From Sedimentisphaerales bacterium (GTDB lineage Bacteria > Planctomycetota > Phycisphaerae > Sedimentisphaerales > SG8-4): a stretch of DNA of 8,681 nucleotides. Under the pieces are notes generated by a model. That model was not told the origin of the DNA. It made no database searches and saw nothing but the letters and a program-made list of their open reading frames with translations. Shown here piece after piece: positions 1-7,439 of the stretch. Numbering within the stretch: position 1 is the first letter of the stretch; every line of letters starts with the position of its first letter. The DNA is taken from assembly GCA_016932895.1 (NCBI GenBank), contig JAFGCA010000396.1:1-8681 (forward strand). The letters are read 5' to 3'. A program made the translations under genes and the position numbers.

Positions 1-477
1 AGCGACGCCCCCGTGACATTGTACGACCCGGTCCGGGATGCGCCGTGGCGTTTCACCGACGACCCCGACAATCCGGGCATCGAGTTTTTCTTCCCGACCG
101 ACCCACCCGTGACGCTGGCGCCGGGCGAGTACCTCGTCCTGGCCAAAGACGCGGACCTGCTGGCCGCGCAATACGCGGTGCCCGCCGACGTCCAGGTCCT
201 GGCCTGGGGCGCGGGCAGCCTGGCCAACGGCAGTGAGAAAATCCAGCTCAGCAAGCCGGGCGACGAGGACGACGACGAACGCCACTGGCTCCGCGTCGAC
301 CGCATCGTCTACAGCGACGGCTCCCACCCCGATGATTTCCCGGCCGGCACCGACCCCTGGCCCATGGAAGCCGACGGCCAGGGCTCGTCCCTGACCCGGA
401 TCGACCCGGCCGCCTACGGCAACGATCCGGCCCACTGGCAGGCGTCCCCGCCATCGCCCGGTGCGGCGAATCCCTGA
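1..477 (+). CDS. Lamin-tail-domain protein, C-terminal part (5' end outside window)
   Basis: The reading frame is open from the first base and ends with TGA at 475-477, so about 158 C-terminal residues are visible. They read as one lamin tail domain, an immunoglobulin-like beta-sandwich found in many large secreted or surface proteins of planctomycetes. Signs are a PWRF segment, a hydrophobic strand before 'LAPGEYLVLAKD', a 'WGAGSLANGSEKIQL' strand pair, 'RVDRIVYSDGSHP', and a 'DPWPMEADGQGSSLTRI' then 'YGNDPAHWQASPPSPG' ending. The GTG at 13 is internal, not a start. No sorting tail or membrane segment follows the domain; the protein ends soon after PSPGAANP. The domain probably has a binding or structural role outside the cytoplasm, but no substrate can be named. 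The upstream part, which could hold CotH or other domains, is unseen. It is separated from dnaB by a promoter, so it probably belongs to another transcript. The domain call is firm; the function is unknown. Confidence 0.8.
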   Translation, partial: SDAPVTLYDPVRDAPWRFTDDPDNPGIEFFFPTDPPVTLAPGEYLVLAKDADLLAAQYAVPADVQVLAWGAGSLANGSEKIQLSKPGDEDDDERHWLRVDRIVYSDGSHPDDFPAGTDPWPMEADGQGSSLTRIDPAAYGNDPAHWQASPPSPGAANP

Positions 478-515
478 ATCGCCCCGGGCCTTCAGATTTG
501 TATCATGCAAAGCGT

Positions 516-544
516 TTGACCGTTCCTGTCCGGGCCGGTACAAT
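516..544 (+). promoter_or_regulatory. Predicted sigma70-type promoter for dnaB and probably the downstream cluster
   Basis: A -35 box TTGACC (516-521) and a -10 box TACAAT (539-544) are separated by exactly 17 bases. Each matches the housekeeping consensus at five of six positions. Transcription would begin near 551, giving a leader of about 85 bases before the GTG start of dnaB at 637. It is the only near-consensus promoter I noticed in the window, and it lies in the longest gap between genes. This is a motif reading only; planctomycete promoters can deviate from the E. coli consensus. Confidence 0.6.
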
Positions 545-574
545 GCCCGTCTGTTTCGGACATCGCAGAGAACC

Positions 575-619
575 CGGATTTGCGCCCCGGCCGGAAACAC
601 GGTTGTTTGCGCAAATTCG
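575..619 (+). promoter_or_regulatory. Predicted stem-loop in the dnaB 5' leader
   Basis: Bases 575-585 can pair with 609-619 in an 11-bp stem containing a single G-U pair. The core is ATTTGCGC (578-585) against GCGCAAAT (609-616). Inside the loop, AAAC (595-598) can pair with GTTT (605-608), and CCGGCCGG (587-594) is self-complementary. The hairpin lies between the predicted transcription start and the AAAAGG ribosome site at 625-630. No T-run follows, so it does not look like an intrinsic terminator. It could affect message stability or translation start of dnaB, but its function is inferred. Confidence 0.45.
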
Positions 620-624
620 TCAAG

Positions 625-630
625 AAAAGG
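625..630 (+). promoter_or_regulatory. Ribosome binding site deciding the dnaB start
   Basis: AAAAGG sits 6 bases before the GTG at 637. This favours GTG 637 over the in-frame upstream TTG at 580. Starting at 580 would add 19 residues not expected in DnaB, and would place the leader hairpin inside the coding region. Confidence 0.55.
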
Positions 631-636
631 GCCCTC

Positions 637-2067
637 GTGGCGGAAAAAACGGGTAAGAAACCGGTCAATCGCAAAAGCTCTGTCGGCGCGAAATCGAACG
701 CGCAGGGCAATTTGACCGTGCTGCGCAGCATGCCCGAGTCCCTGGGGGCCGAAGCGGCGGTGCTGGGTTCCATGATCGTGGACCCGCGCTGCATCGGCGA
801 CGTCATCGAGCAACTCGACCGCGAGGCCTTCTACCATGCCGAGCACCAGCTCGTTTTCGACGCGATCATGCGCCTCTACGAGAGGAACCGCGGCGAGGGG
901 ATCGACGGGTTCCTCGTGCGGGACGAGCTCGAACGCAACGATCACATGGAGGAAATCGGCGGCTGGGAGTACCTCCAGCGCGTGATCGAGACGGTTCCCT
1001 CGTCGGCCAACGTCGTCTACTACGCCAAGATCGTCCAGGAGAAGATGATGCTGCGCGAGACGATCGCGGCAGCCACCGATATCCTCAATGACGCCTACGA
1101 CGAGACGGGCGAAGTGGCGGAGAAGCTCGATGAGGCCGAGCGCCGGATTTTCACCGTCACGGACCGACGGATCACCAACGCCGCCGTGCCGCTGAAAGAC
1201 CTCGTCACACAGACCTATGAGCTCATTGAGAAGCGCGAAGGCACCCACGTCACCGGTCTGCCGACGAATTATTACGAGCTGGACGACATGACGTGCGGGC
1301 TGCAGCGCGGCGAGATGATTATCGTCGCCGGCCGGCCGAGCATGGGCAAGACCGCCCTGGCCCTCAACTTCGCCGAACACATCGGGATTATTGAGAAGAT
1401 TCCCCTCGTCATTTTCTCGTTGGAGATGGGGCGGCAGCAGCTCGCCGAGCGGTTCCTCTGCAGCTACAGCGGGGTCGATTCCCAACTGGTCCGCAAGGGC
1501 ATGCTCAACACCGATCATTACCAGAAGCTGGTGGAGGCCTGCGGAGTGGTGTCGGAGGCGCCGATCTACATCGACGACACGTCGGCTTTGACGCCCCTGG
1601 AGATGCGCGCCAAGGCCCGGCGGCTCAAGAGCTCCTACGACATTCAGTGCATTATCGTGGACTACCTGCAGTTGATGCATATGGGCACCGGCCGGGTGGA
1701 ATCCCGTCAGCAGGAGATCTCCACCATCTCGCGATACATGAAGTCGTTGGCGCGGGATCTTGATCTTCCGGTGGTCGTGCTCAGTCAGCTCAACCGGGCC
1801 GCCGAGGGCCGGGAAGGGCACCGCCCCCGCATGAGTGACCTGCGCGAGAGCGGCAGCATCGAGCAGGACGCAGACGTCATCATGCTGTTGCACCGCGAGG
1901 ACTACTATCATCGGGGCGAGGAGGACTACGAGCCGGACAATACGGCGGAGGTGATTATCGCCAAGCAGCGGAATGGTCCGACTGGTATTGTGAAGCTCGC
2001 GTTTCGGGAGAAATACACGCGCTTCGAGAATATGGCACAAATCGAGCAGGAGGCGGTTCCCTTCTAA
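637..2067 (+). CDS. dnaB: Replicative DNA helicase DnaB
   Basis: DnaB is the hexameric ATP-driven helicase that unwinds DNA at the replication fork and recruits primase. The product is 476 residues with the GTG start, close to the 471 of E. coli. The N-terminal helical domain begins at about residue 33 with 'PESLGAEAAVLGSMI', after a basic, polar leader of about 30 residues, and runs to about 150; a linker follows. The RecA-like domain starts near 205 with 'TGLPTNYYELDDMTCGLQ'. It holds Walker A GRPSMGKT (232-239), 'FSLEM' (260-264), Walker B with Asp342 in 'IIVDYLQL', 'VVLSQLNR' with its sensor Gln (380-387), and 'KQRNGP' (443-448) with the Lys and Arg-finger residues. The motifs are uninterrupted: no intein, although DnaB often carries one. 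bamA starts 6 bases after the TAA, so the two are probably co-transcribed. A promoter and a structured leader lie upstream. The family call is certain; the exact start is less so. Confidence 0.95.
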   Translation: MAEKTGKKPVNRKSSVGAKSNAQGNLTVLRSMPESLGAEAAVLGSMIVDPRCIGDVIEQLDREAFYHAEHQLVFDAIMRLYERNRGEGIDGFLVRDELERNDHMEEIGGWEYLQRVIETVPSSANVVYYAKIVQEKMMLRETIAAATDILNDAYDETGEVAEKLDEAERRIFTVTDRRITNAAVPLKDLVTQTYELIEKREGTHVTGLPTNYYELDDMTCGLQRGEMIIVAGRPSMGKTALALNFAEHIGIIEKIPLVIFSLEMGRQQLAERFLCSYSGVDSQLVRKGMLNTDHYQKLVEACGVVSEAPIYIDDTSALTPLEMRAKARRLKSSYDIQCIIVDYLQLMHMGTGRVESRQQEISTISRYMKSLARDLDLPVVVLSQLNRAAEGREGHRPRMSDLRESGSIEQDADVIMLLHREDYYHRGEEDYEPDNTAEVIIAKQRNGPTGIVKLAFREKYTRFENMAQIEQEAVPF

Positions 2068-2073
2068 GCGCCC

Positions 2074-4347
2074 ATGGATGTGTGCCGATCGAATTCGTCG
2101 TTCAAGAGACAACAGATGCAGGATGCGATTATTTTGTTCTTTGTCACGCTCGCCTGGCTGGGCGTGCCGGGTCCGTCCGCCGTGGCGGCCGAGGTTGTCG
2201 CTGCGCCCGACGCGAACGACGTGGCCAGGGCGTCCGACGCGAATGAACCGGCGTCGGCGTCCGGCAAACTCGAAAGCGCGGCTGCGGCCGGGGGGCAAGG
2301 CGAGATCATCAAGTCGATCGAGTTTGAAGGCAATCGCAAGTTCAAGGATCACGTGCTGCGCGAGCGGCTGGGCTTTGCCCTGGGCGAAGGCCTGGATTCC
2401 TTCCTGGCCGAGGGAGGCCGGCTGACCATCGCCGAGGTGTATCGCAAGATCGGCTACGCCTTCGTCGAGGTCGCGCTGGACCGGGATCTCCTGGCCGACG
2501 GTCATCTGTTCTATCGCATTGAAGAGGGCCCGAGGGTCCAGATCGACGCCATCGAGTTTGTGGGCAACGAGGCCATCGGCACGGGCACGCTGAAGGCCGT
2601 CATCAAGACCGCCGAAAAGAAATGGTGGCTCTGGCCCTACTATTACACCGAGGACGCCATCGACGAGGACCTGGATCGCCTGCGGGAGTTCTACTACGAC
2701 CAGGGCTACCTGGACTACAACATCAAGGCCGAGACGGAGATGGCCGCCGAGGAGGGCCGGGTCCGCCTGGTCTTCGTGATCGACGAGGGTCCCGTCTACC
2801 GGGTGGGTGATATTGTCATTACGGGCAATACGCATTTCACCGATGAGGAAGTGCAGGCGCGGATGGAGCTGGGCGAGGGTCGGGTGTATCGCCGGCCCAC
2901 GGCGCGGCGCGATGCGCGGAACCTGGCGCGCCTGTACCAGGGGCGCGGTTTCGTCGATGCGGCGGTGCGGCAGAGCCCCCGTTTTACGCCGAAAGCGGGC
3001 GAGAATCTGGTGACGGTGGAGTTCAGCATCACCGAGGGCAAGCGTTTTCGCATCGGGCGGATCGACGTCACGGGCAACGAGGTGACCCAGGACAAGGCCA
3101 TCCGCCACGTTCTGGACGAGTATGGTTTCACGCCCGGCGAATGGTACAACGCTCGCATGGCGCCCCGGGAGGGCAACGGCTTGCTGGAGAAGTACGTACA
3201 GCGCAGCGTGGGGGCCCAGCAGGTGCTGATTCGACCGATGGATCCGCCGGGAGGGCCCGATGACCGCAAGGACGCCCGGGTGGACGTGGAAGAGGGCATG
3301 ACCGGGTTGATCATGCCTGGTGTGGGAGTCAGCAGCGACAGCGGGGTCGTGGGCCGGCTCGTCTTCAAGCAGCAAAATTTTGACATCACCGATCCGCCCG
3401 AAGACATCTGGGACCTGCTCTCGATGAAGGCGTTTCGCGGAGCGGGCCAGCGTTTGAGCCTGACGTTGCAGCCGGGAACGCAGTACAGCACGTATTACGT
3501 GAATTTCGTCGATCCGTACTGGCGCGACCGACCCACGAGCCTGGACGTGATGGGCTCGAGCTGGGAGCGGTACCGCGAGAGCTACGACGAGGACCGGCTC
3601 AAGGCCTCCGTCGGATTCGAGCAGCGGCTGGAGAATCGCTGGCGGCGCAGTCTCGGCTTCCGCGCCGAGAATGTGGACGTGCAGGACCTCGATCTGGATG
3701 CACCGCAGGAGATCATCGACGTCAAGGGCGACAACCAGCTCTTCGGCGTGCGCCTGGGCGCCGGACTGGACATGCGCAACGACCGGTACAATCCGAGCCA
3801 GGGCGACCGTCTCAACGGGTTCTACGAGCAGGTCACCGGCGACCACACGTTCGGGGTTCTGGAGGGCAGCTACGTGCGGTATTTCACCCTCCACGAGGAC
3901 ATCCTGGAACGCCGGACCGTATTGATGACCCGGGTCCTGGGGGCCACGATTCTCGGCGACGCCCCGCCCTTCGAGAAATTCTACGCCGGCGGCACGGGCC
4001 GCTACGGAATTCGCGGCTTCGAGTACCGCGGTGTCAGCACGCGGGGCTATCAGACGGGGGTTGCCGTGCCGGTGCGCAAAGATCCGATCGGCAGCGACTG
4101 GGTCTTCCTGGCCGGCGCCGAACTGACGGTCCCCCTGGTGGGTGACAATTTCGCGGGGCTGTTCTTTGTCGACAGCGGGACCATCGACACGGGCAGCTAC
4201 CGCCTTTCCATCGGAACCGGCATTCAGATCATGGTCCCCCAGCTTTTGGGGCCCGTCCCCATCCGATTCGAAGTTTCCACTCCGCTGCTCAAGGACGATC
4301 AGGATGAAACACAGGTGTTCAGCTTCTCCTATCCCGGGATGTTCTGA
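2074..4347 (+). CDS. bamA: Outer membrane protein assembly factor BamA (Omp85 family)
   Basis: BamA is the core of the BAM complex, which folds and inserts beta-barrel proteins into the outer membrane. From ATG 2074 it has 757 residues. Residues 1-39 look like a Sec signal: basic R5, K11 and R12, a hydrophobic stretch at about 19-35, and probable cleavage near 'AVAA'. An Ala/Asp-rich linker (about 40-75) follows. I count four POTRA domains: about 77-153, 154-240, 241-322 and 323-409. Each opens with a strand of the type 'IEFEGN', 'IEFVGN', 'IVITGN' or 'IDVTGN', and the first three close with a 'DEGP'-like turn. E. coli has five. The barrel runs from about 411 to the end, with the IRGF motif at 646-649, 'FVDSG' at 698-702 and a terminal Phe757 completing the beta-signal. 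ATG 2116 is an alternative start with AAGAGA just ahead, but it would remove the basic part of the signal peptide. ompH and the lpx genes follow, the usual context for bamA. Confidence 0.95.
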   Translation: MDVCRSNSSFKRQQMQDAIILFFVTLAWLGVPGPSAVAAEVVAAPDANDVARASDANEPASASGKLESAAAAGGQGEIIKSIEFEGNRKFKDHVLRERLGFALGEGLDSFLAEGGRLTIAEVYRKIGYAFVEVALDRDLLADGHLFYRIEEGPRVQIDAIEFVGNEAIGTGTLKAVIKTAEKKWWLWPYYYTEDAIDEDLDRLREFYYDQGYLDYNIKAETEMAAEEGRVRLVFVIDEGPVYRVGDIVITGNTHFTDEEVQARMELGEGRVYRRPTARRDARNLARLYQGRGFVDAAVRQSPRFTPKAGENLVTVEFSITEGKRFRIGRIDVTGNEVTQDKAIRHVLDEYGFTPGEWYNARMAPREGNGLLEKYVQRSVGAQQVLIRPMDPPGGPDDRKDARVDVEEGMTGLIMPGVGVSSDSGVVGRLVFKQQNFDITDPPEDIWDLLSMKAFRGAGQRLSLTLQPGTQYSTYYVNFVDPYWRDRPTSLDVMGSSWERYRESYDEDRLKASVGFEQRLENRWRRSLGFRAENVDVQDLDLDAPQEIIDVKGDNQLFGVRLGAGLDMRNDRYNPSQGDRLNGFYEQVTGDHTFGVLEGSYVRYFTLHEDILERRTVLMTRVLGATILGDAPPFEKFYAGGTGRYGIRGFEYRGVSTRGYQTGVAVPVRKDPIGSDWVFLAGAELTVPLVGDNFAGLFFVDSGTIDTGSYRLSIGTGIQIMVPQLLGPVPIRFEVSTPLLKDDQDETQVFSFSYPGMF

Positions 4348-4398
4348 GGCGGGGACGGCAACGTATGCAAGCACACACAGCAAGAGAAAGGGGTGTTT

Positions 4399-4998
4399 AT
4401 GAAGGGTAGAACCACCATCATCGTTTGCGTCGTTTGCGTCGTGGGATTGTTCGCGGCGCTGGAGTACGGGCACGCCGAGCCCCAAACGGCCGTCTCGGCG
4501 TCGAAGATCGGCGTTTTGAGCATTCGCAACGTCTTCAACGGCTCCCAGAAGCACGCAGTGTACCGGTCCCAGGTGCTGGCCGACCAAAGCCGGTCTCGCG
4601 CCCAATTAGAGGATCTCAACAAGGAGATCCAGGCCGAAGAAGCCGGTCTCGGGACGCTCAAGCCGGGGACCGAAGACCATCTCAAGCAATTGCAGGCTGT
4701 GTTGCAGAAACGGGCCCAGCTCCAGACGCAGCAGGAGTATCTCAAGCAGCAGCGCTCGATCCGGGACAAGGCCTGGATGGAGCGGCTCTACCAGGCGACC
4801 CTGAAGATCGTTGAAGCGGTTGCAAAAGAAAAGGGCCTGGACCTGGTTCTGGAGCGCACGGAGCCGGAGTTTCCCATCTCCAGCGAAGAGCTGATGATGA
4901 CGTTCAGCTCACACAAGGTTCTCTTTGGCGGCGGCTGCGTCGATCTGACGGCGGAAGTCACGGCCCGGCTCGACGCCAGTGAAGAGATCAAGCCGTAG
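4399..4998 (+). CDS. OmpH/Skp-family periplasmic chaperone
   Basis: Skp/OmpH proteins are trimeric periplasmic chaperones that hold unfolded outer-membrane proteins on their way to BamA. The product is 199 residues; E. coli Skp is about 160. ATG 4399 is chosen over GTG 4393 because AGAAAGGGG (4384-4392) is well spaced for it. Residues 1-26 form a signal peptide: K2 and R4, a hydrophobic core at about 7-20, and likely cleavage after 'GHA'. The mature part opens with the family's 'KIGVLSIRNVF' strand (36-46). A long Gln/Lys/Glu-rich coiled coil covers about 55-130, and it closes with 'EKGLDLVLER' (144-153) and 'VDLTAEVTARLD' (181-192). By hand count the mature protein has slightly more acidic than basic residues, whereas E. 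coli Skp is strongly basic. It sits 51 bases after bamA and 62 before lpxD, the canonical place for skp. The family call is firm from fold pattern and context, although Skp sequences are weakly conserved. Confidence 0.85.
   Translation: MKGRTTIIVCVVCVVGLFAALEYGHAEPQTAVSASKIGVLSIRNVFNGSQKHAVYRSQVLADQSRSRAQLEDLNKEIQAEEAGLGTLKPGTEDHLKQLQAVLQKRAQLQTQQEYLKQQRSIRDKAWMERLYQATLKIVEAVAKEKGLDLVLERTEPEFPISSEELMMTFSSHKVLFGGGCVDLTAEVTARLDASEEIKP
4423..4440 (+). repeat. Two tandem copies of a 9-base unit in the ompH signal peptide
   Basis: GTTTGCGTC occurs twice head to tail (4423-4431 and 4432-4440). It encodes the repeated Val-Cys-Val of the hydrophobic core of the signal peptide. The unit is a whole number of codons, so gain or loss of a copy would change the core length without a frameshift. 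Confidence 0.7.
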
Positions 4999-5060
4999 GG
5001 CGATCGAACGGATTGCCGTGAGCGATTTCGTGGAATGAACGGTTGAAAGCAGGGACGCAA

Positions 5061-6110
5061 ATGGGCGTAACGGTTGCGGCACTGGCAGAGCGGCTCGGCG
5101 CGCGGGTGGTTGGTGCTACCGCCGATCCGGACCGGGAGATTGTCGCCGTCATGCCGGCCGAGGCCGCCGGTGCGAACGATGTGACCTTTGTGACGGATGC
5201 CCGGCACGAGGCGGCGGCCGCACGGTCCGGCGCGGCCGCTGTGATCGTCGCCGAGCCGGTCGAACAGGCCGCCGCACCGCAATTGGTGGTCGACGACGTC
5301 AACGTGGCCCTCATTGAGACGCTGCGCCTCTTCGCCCCGCGCGTGAAGCCGCCCGTCGAGGGAGTGGACGCCTCGGCACGTCTCGGCGACAGGGTCCGCC
5401 TCGGAGCCGGCGTCAGCATTGGACCTCAGGCGGTGATCGGCGACGACGTGGAAATCGGCGCCAACACGATCGTCGCCGGCGGGTGCCGCATCGGCGCCAA
5501 TTGCACCGTGGGGGCGAACTGTCGGCTCGACGCCAACGTAGTGGTTTACCACCACTGCCGGCTGGGCGACGACGTCGTCATCCAGGCCAACAGCACGATC
5601 GGCGCGGTGGGATTCGGGTATGCCTTCGTCGACGGGGCCCACCGGCTCATTCCTCACAATGGCGGTGTGGTGATCGAAAACGGCGTCGAGATCGGCGCCA
5701 ACTGTTGCGTTGACAGGGCGAAATTTGGCAATACCATAATTGGGGCCGGCACGAAGATCGACAATCTGGTCCAGGTCGCGCATAACGTGGTAATCGGCAA
5801 GTGCTGTCTGATCGCCGCCCAGGCCGGTATCGCCGGCAGTTGTCGGCTGGGCGACGGGGTCGTGCTCGGCGGGCAGGTGGGCCTGGCCGACAATATCGAG
5901 ATCGGCGCCGGCACGATGGTGGGCGCGCAGGCCGGAGTGATGAGCACCGTCGGCGCGGGAGAGAAACTGGCCTGGACGCCGGCCATGGATGTCAGAGAAG
6001 CGGCGAAGGCCGTCATTCATATCCTTCGCCTGCCCAAGGTGTCGCAACAATTGAAGCGCTTGACTGCCAAGGTAGAAAAACTTGAAGCTGCAGAAGACCA
6101 TAAAGGGTGA
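5061..6110 (+). CDS. lpxD: UDP-3-O-acylglucosamine N-acyltransferase LpxD
   Basis: LpxD adds the second 3-hydroxyacyl chain, from acyl-ACP, to the 2-amino group of UDP-3-O-acylglucosamine. This is the third step of lipid A synthesis, in the cytoplasm. From ATG 5061 the product has 349 residues (341 in E. coli). AGGGA at 5051-5055 supports this start over the in-frame TTG at 5043. Residues 1 to about 97 form the N-terminal uridine-binding domain, with '[11 protein letters not shown]' and 'DVTFVTD'. A left-handed beta-helix of hexapeptide repeats ('[13 protein letters not shown]' and similar) spans about 102-300. The catalytic His of the family is His241 in '[10 protein letters not shown]', equivalent to E. 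coli His239. A charged C-terminal helix ('[18 protein letters not shown]') matches the E. coli ending. Its last 29 bases overlap the start of lpxC-fabZ in another frame, which suggests translational coupling. The call is strong because length, catalytic motif and neighbours all agree. Confidence 0.94.
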   Translation: MGVTVAALAERLGARVVGATADPDREIVAVMPAEAAGANDVTFVTDARHEAAAARSGAAAVIVAEPVEQAAAPQLVVDDVNVALIETLRLFAPRVKPPVEGVDASARLGDRVRLGAGVSIGPQAVIGDDVEIGANTIVAGGCRIGANCTVGANCRLDANVVVYHHCRLGDDVVIQANSTIGAVGFGYAFVDGAHRLIPHNGGVVIENGVEIGANCCVDRAKFGNTIIGAGTKIDNLVQVAHNVVIGKCCLIAAQAGIAGSCRLGDGVVLGGQVGLADNIEIGAGTMVGAQAGVMSTVGAGEKLAWTPAMDVREAAKAVIHILRLPKVSQQLKRLTAKVEKLEAAEDHKG

Positions 6111-7392
6111 GGGTAGGGTCGCCGGAAAAGGGCTGTTCGGGGGGGAGGAATGCCGGGTGACCTTTCGCCCGGCACCGGAGGGTACCGGCATCGTTTTCGT
6201 GCGGACCGACGTGGCGGACGCGGTGCGCATTCCGGCCGTGGCGCCCCACATCGCCGAACGCAGCCGCCGCACCAGCGTCAAGAAGGGCGAGGTCAGCATC
6301 GAGACCGTCGAGCACTGTCTGGCCGCCGTGCGGGCCCTGGAGATCGACAATCTCCTTGCGGAGGTCGATGGTCCCGAGTTGCCCGCCCCCGATTGCAGCA
6401 GCGCCGAATACGTCAAAGCCCTCAAGCGCGCCGGTGTCGTCGAGCAGCAAAGCGCCAGACGAGAGTTCGTGATCCGCAAGCCCATCACCGTCAGCGCCGG
6501 CGACGCCACGCTCTACGCGCTGCCCTACGCCGACGGGGAGCTGAATGTCACGTACGACCTGGATTACAGCGGGCATACCGGCATCGGGCGGCAGATCTTC
6601 AGTTACCGGCTCACACCGGAGAGCTTCGAGAAGAACATGGCTCCGGCCCGCACCTTCCTGCTCGAAGTCGAGGCGCGGCAGTTTGAAGCGCGCGGCATCG
6701 GCAAGCACATCAGCCCCCGCGATCTGCTCGTGATCAACTCGGACGGGCCGATGAAGAACAGCTACCGCTTCCCGAACGAATGCGTGCGACACAAGATCGT
6801 GGACCTGATCGGAGATCTGACGCTGGTGGGCCGCCCGGTCATCGGGCGGATCGTCGCCTACAAGAGCGGGCACGTCCTCAACCAGCAGCTCGTCCGCAAG
6901 CTCTACGAAATGGCCCAGCAGCAGGACCGGATCGAGAAATTCGGCACCGACGCCGTCCTCGATATTCGCCGCATCCAGAAGATCCTGCCCCACCGCTACC
7001 CCTTCCTGCTCGTGGACAAGATCATCGACGTGGAAGGCGATACCAAGATTCGGGGCGTCAAGAACGTCACGTTCAACGAGCAGTTTTTCCAGGGCCACTT
7101 TCCCGGGACACCGATCATGCCGGGCGTGCTCATCGTCGAGGCGATGGCGCAGGTCTCGGGTCTGCTGTTTGCTCAACGGCTGGAACACACCGGCAAGCTG
7201 GCGGTGCTGCTGAGCATGGACAACGTCAAGCTGCGCAAAGCCGTCGTTCCCGGGGACCAGCTGATCCTGGTCGCCGAGACGGTGCGGCTGCGGCGCCGGA
7301 CCGCCCACTGTAAATGCCACGCCCTGGTCGGCGACGCGGTCGCGGCCGAGGCCGAAATCAAGTTTATGCTGGTTGACGATGAGAAACTCTAA
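6082..7392 (+). CDS. lpxC/fabZ: Bifunctional LpxC-FabZ fusion: UDP-3-O-acyl-GlcNAc deacetylase / 3-hydroxyacyl-ACP dehydratase
   Basis: The 436-residue protein joins two enzymes. Residues 1 to about 285 are LpxC, the zinc deacetylase of the committed lipid A step. The expected zinc ligands are His78, His237 and Asp241. Glu77 is the expected general base ('TVEH'), with Asp245 and His264 ('YKSGH') also present. These sit one position before their E. coli counterparts (E78, H79, H238, D242, D246, H265). Residues from about 293 to 436 are FabZ, which dehydrates 3-hydroxyacyl-ACP in fatty acid synthesis: '[14 protein letters not shown]', then catalytic His339 in 'GHFPG' and Glu353 in 'LIVEAMAQ'. 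The start is TTG 6082, giving 'KLQKTI', the normal LpxC beginning. AAGG at 6069-6072 lies 9 bases ahead, inside lpxD, and no ATG or GTG fits. Oddity: Phe19 replaces the His of the usual GLHxG motif. Such fusions are known in Bacteroidetes and some planctomycetes. Identity is very secure; the start is likely. Confidence 0.95.
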   Translation: MKLQKTIKGEGRVAGKGLFGGEECRVTFRPAPEGTGIVFVRTDVADAVRIPAVAPHIAERSRRTSVKKGEVSIETVEHCLAAVRALEIDNLLAEVDGPELPAPDCSSAEYVKALKRAGVVEQQSARREFVIRKPITVSAGDATLYALPYADGELNVTYDLDYSGHTGIGRQIFSYRLTPESFEKNMAPARTFLLEVEARQFEARGIGKHISPRDLLVINSDGPMKNSYRFPNECVRHKIVDLIGDLTLVGRPVIGRIVAYKSGHVLNQQLVRKLYEMAQQQDRIEKFGTDAVLDIRRIQKILPHRYPFLLVDKIIDVEGDTKIRGVKNVTFNEQFFQGHFPGTPIMPGVLIVEAMAQVSGLLFAQRLEHTGKLAVLLSMDNVKLRKAVVPGDQLILVAETVRLRRRTAHCKCHALVGDAVAAEAEIKFMLVDDEKL

Positions 7393-7439
7393 CGTCGAAA
7401 CGATTGGTAATTCTTTGTCGAGGTGCAGGTACCCGAAAT

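Noticed and set aside
478..515. Terminator for the lamin-tail gene in CCCCGGGCC
   Set aside because: Too short to form a stem with a loop and lacks a T-run.
580..636. Upstream TTG start of dnaB adding 19 residues
   Set aside because: GTG 637 has a well-placed AAAAGG and gives a normal DnaB length; the extra part is not expected in the family.
1330..1820. Intein insertion in DnaB
   Set aside because: Walker A, Walker B and the SQLNR motif are continuous and normally spaced.
4788..6509. Long open frame (573 codons) on the - strand across ompH, lpxD and lpxC
   Set aside because: It lies opposite well-identified genes with intact catalytic motifs. Its translation has no recognisable domain and shows mirrored repeats of the hexapeptide codons. 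High GC commonly leaves antisense frames open.
6013..7320. 435-codon antisense frame over lpxC-fabZ
   Set aside because: Shadow of the real fusion gene; no ribosome site or family pattern recognised.
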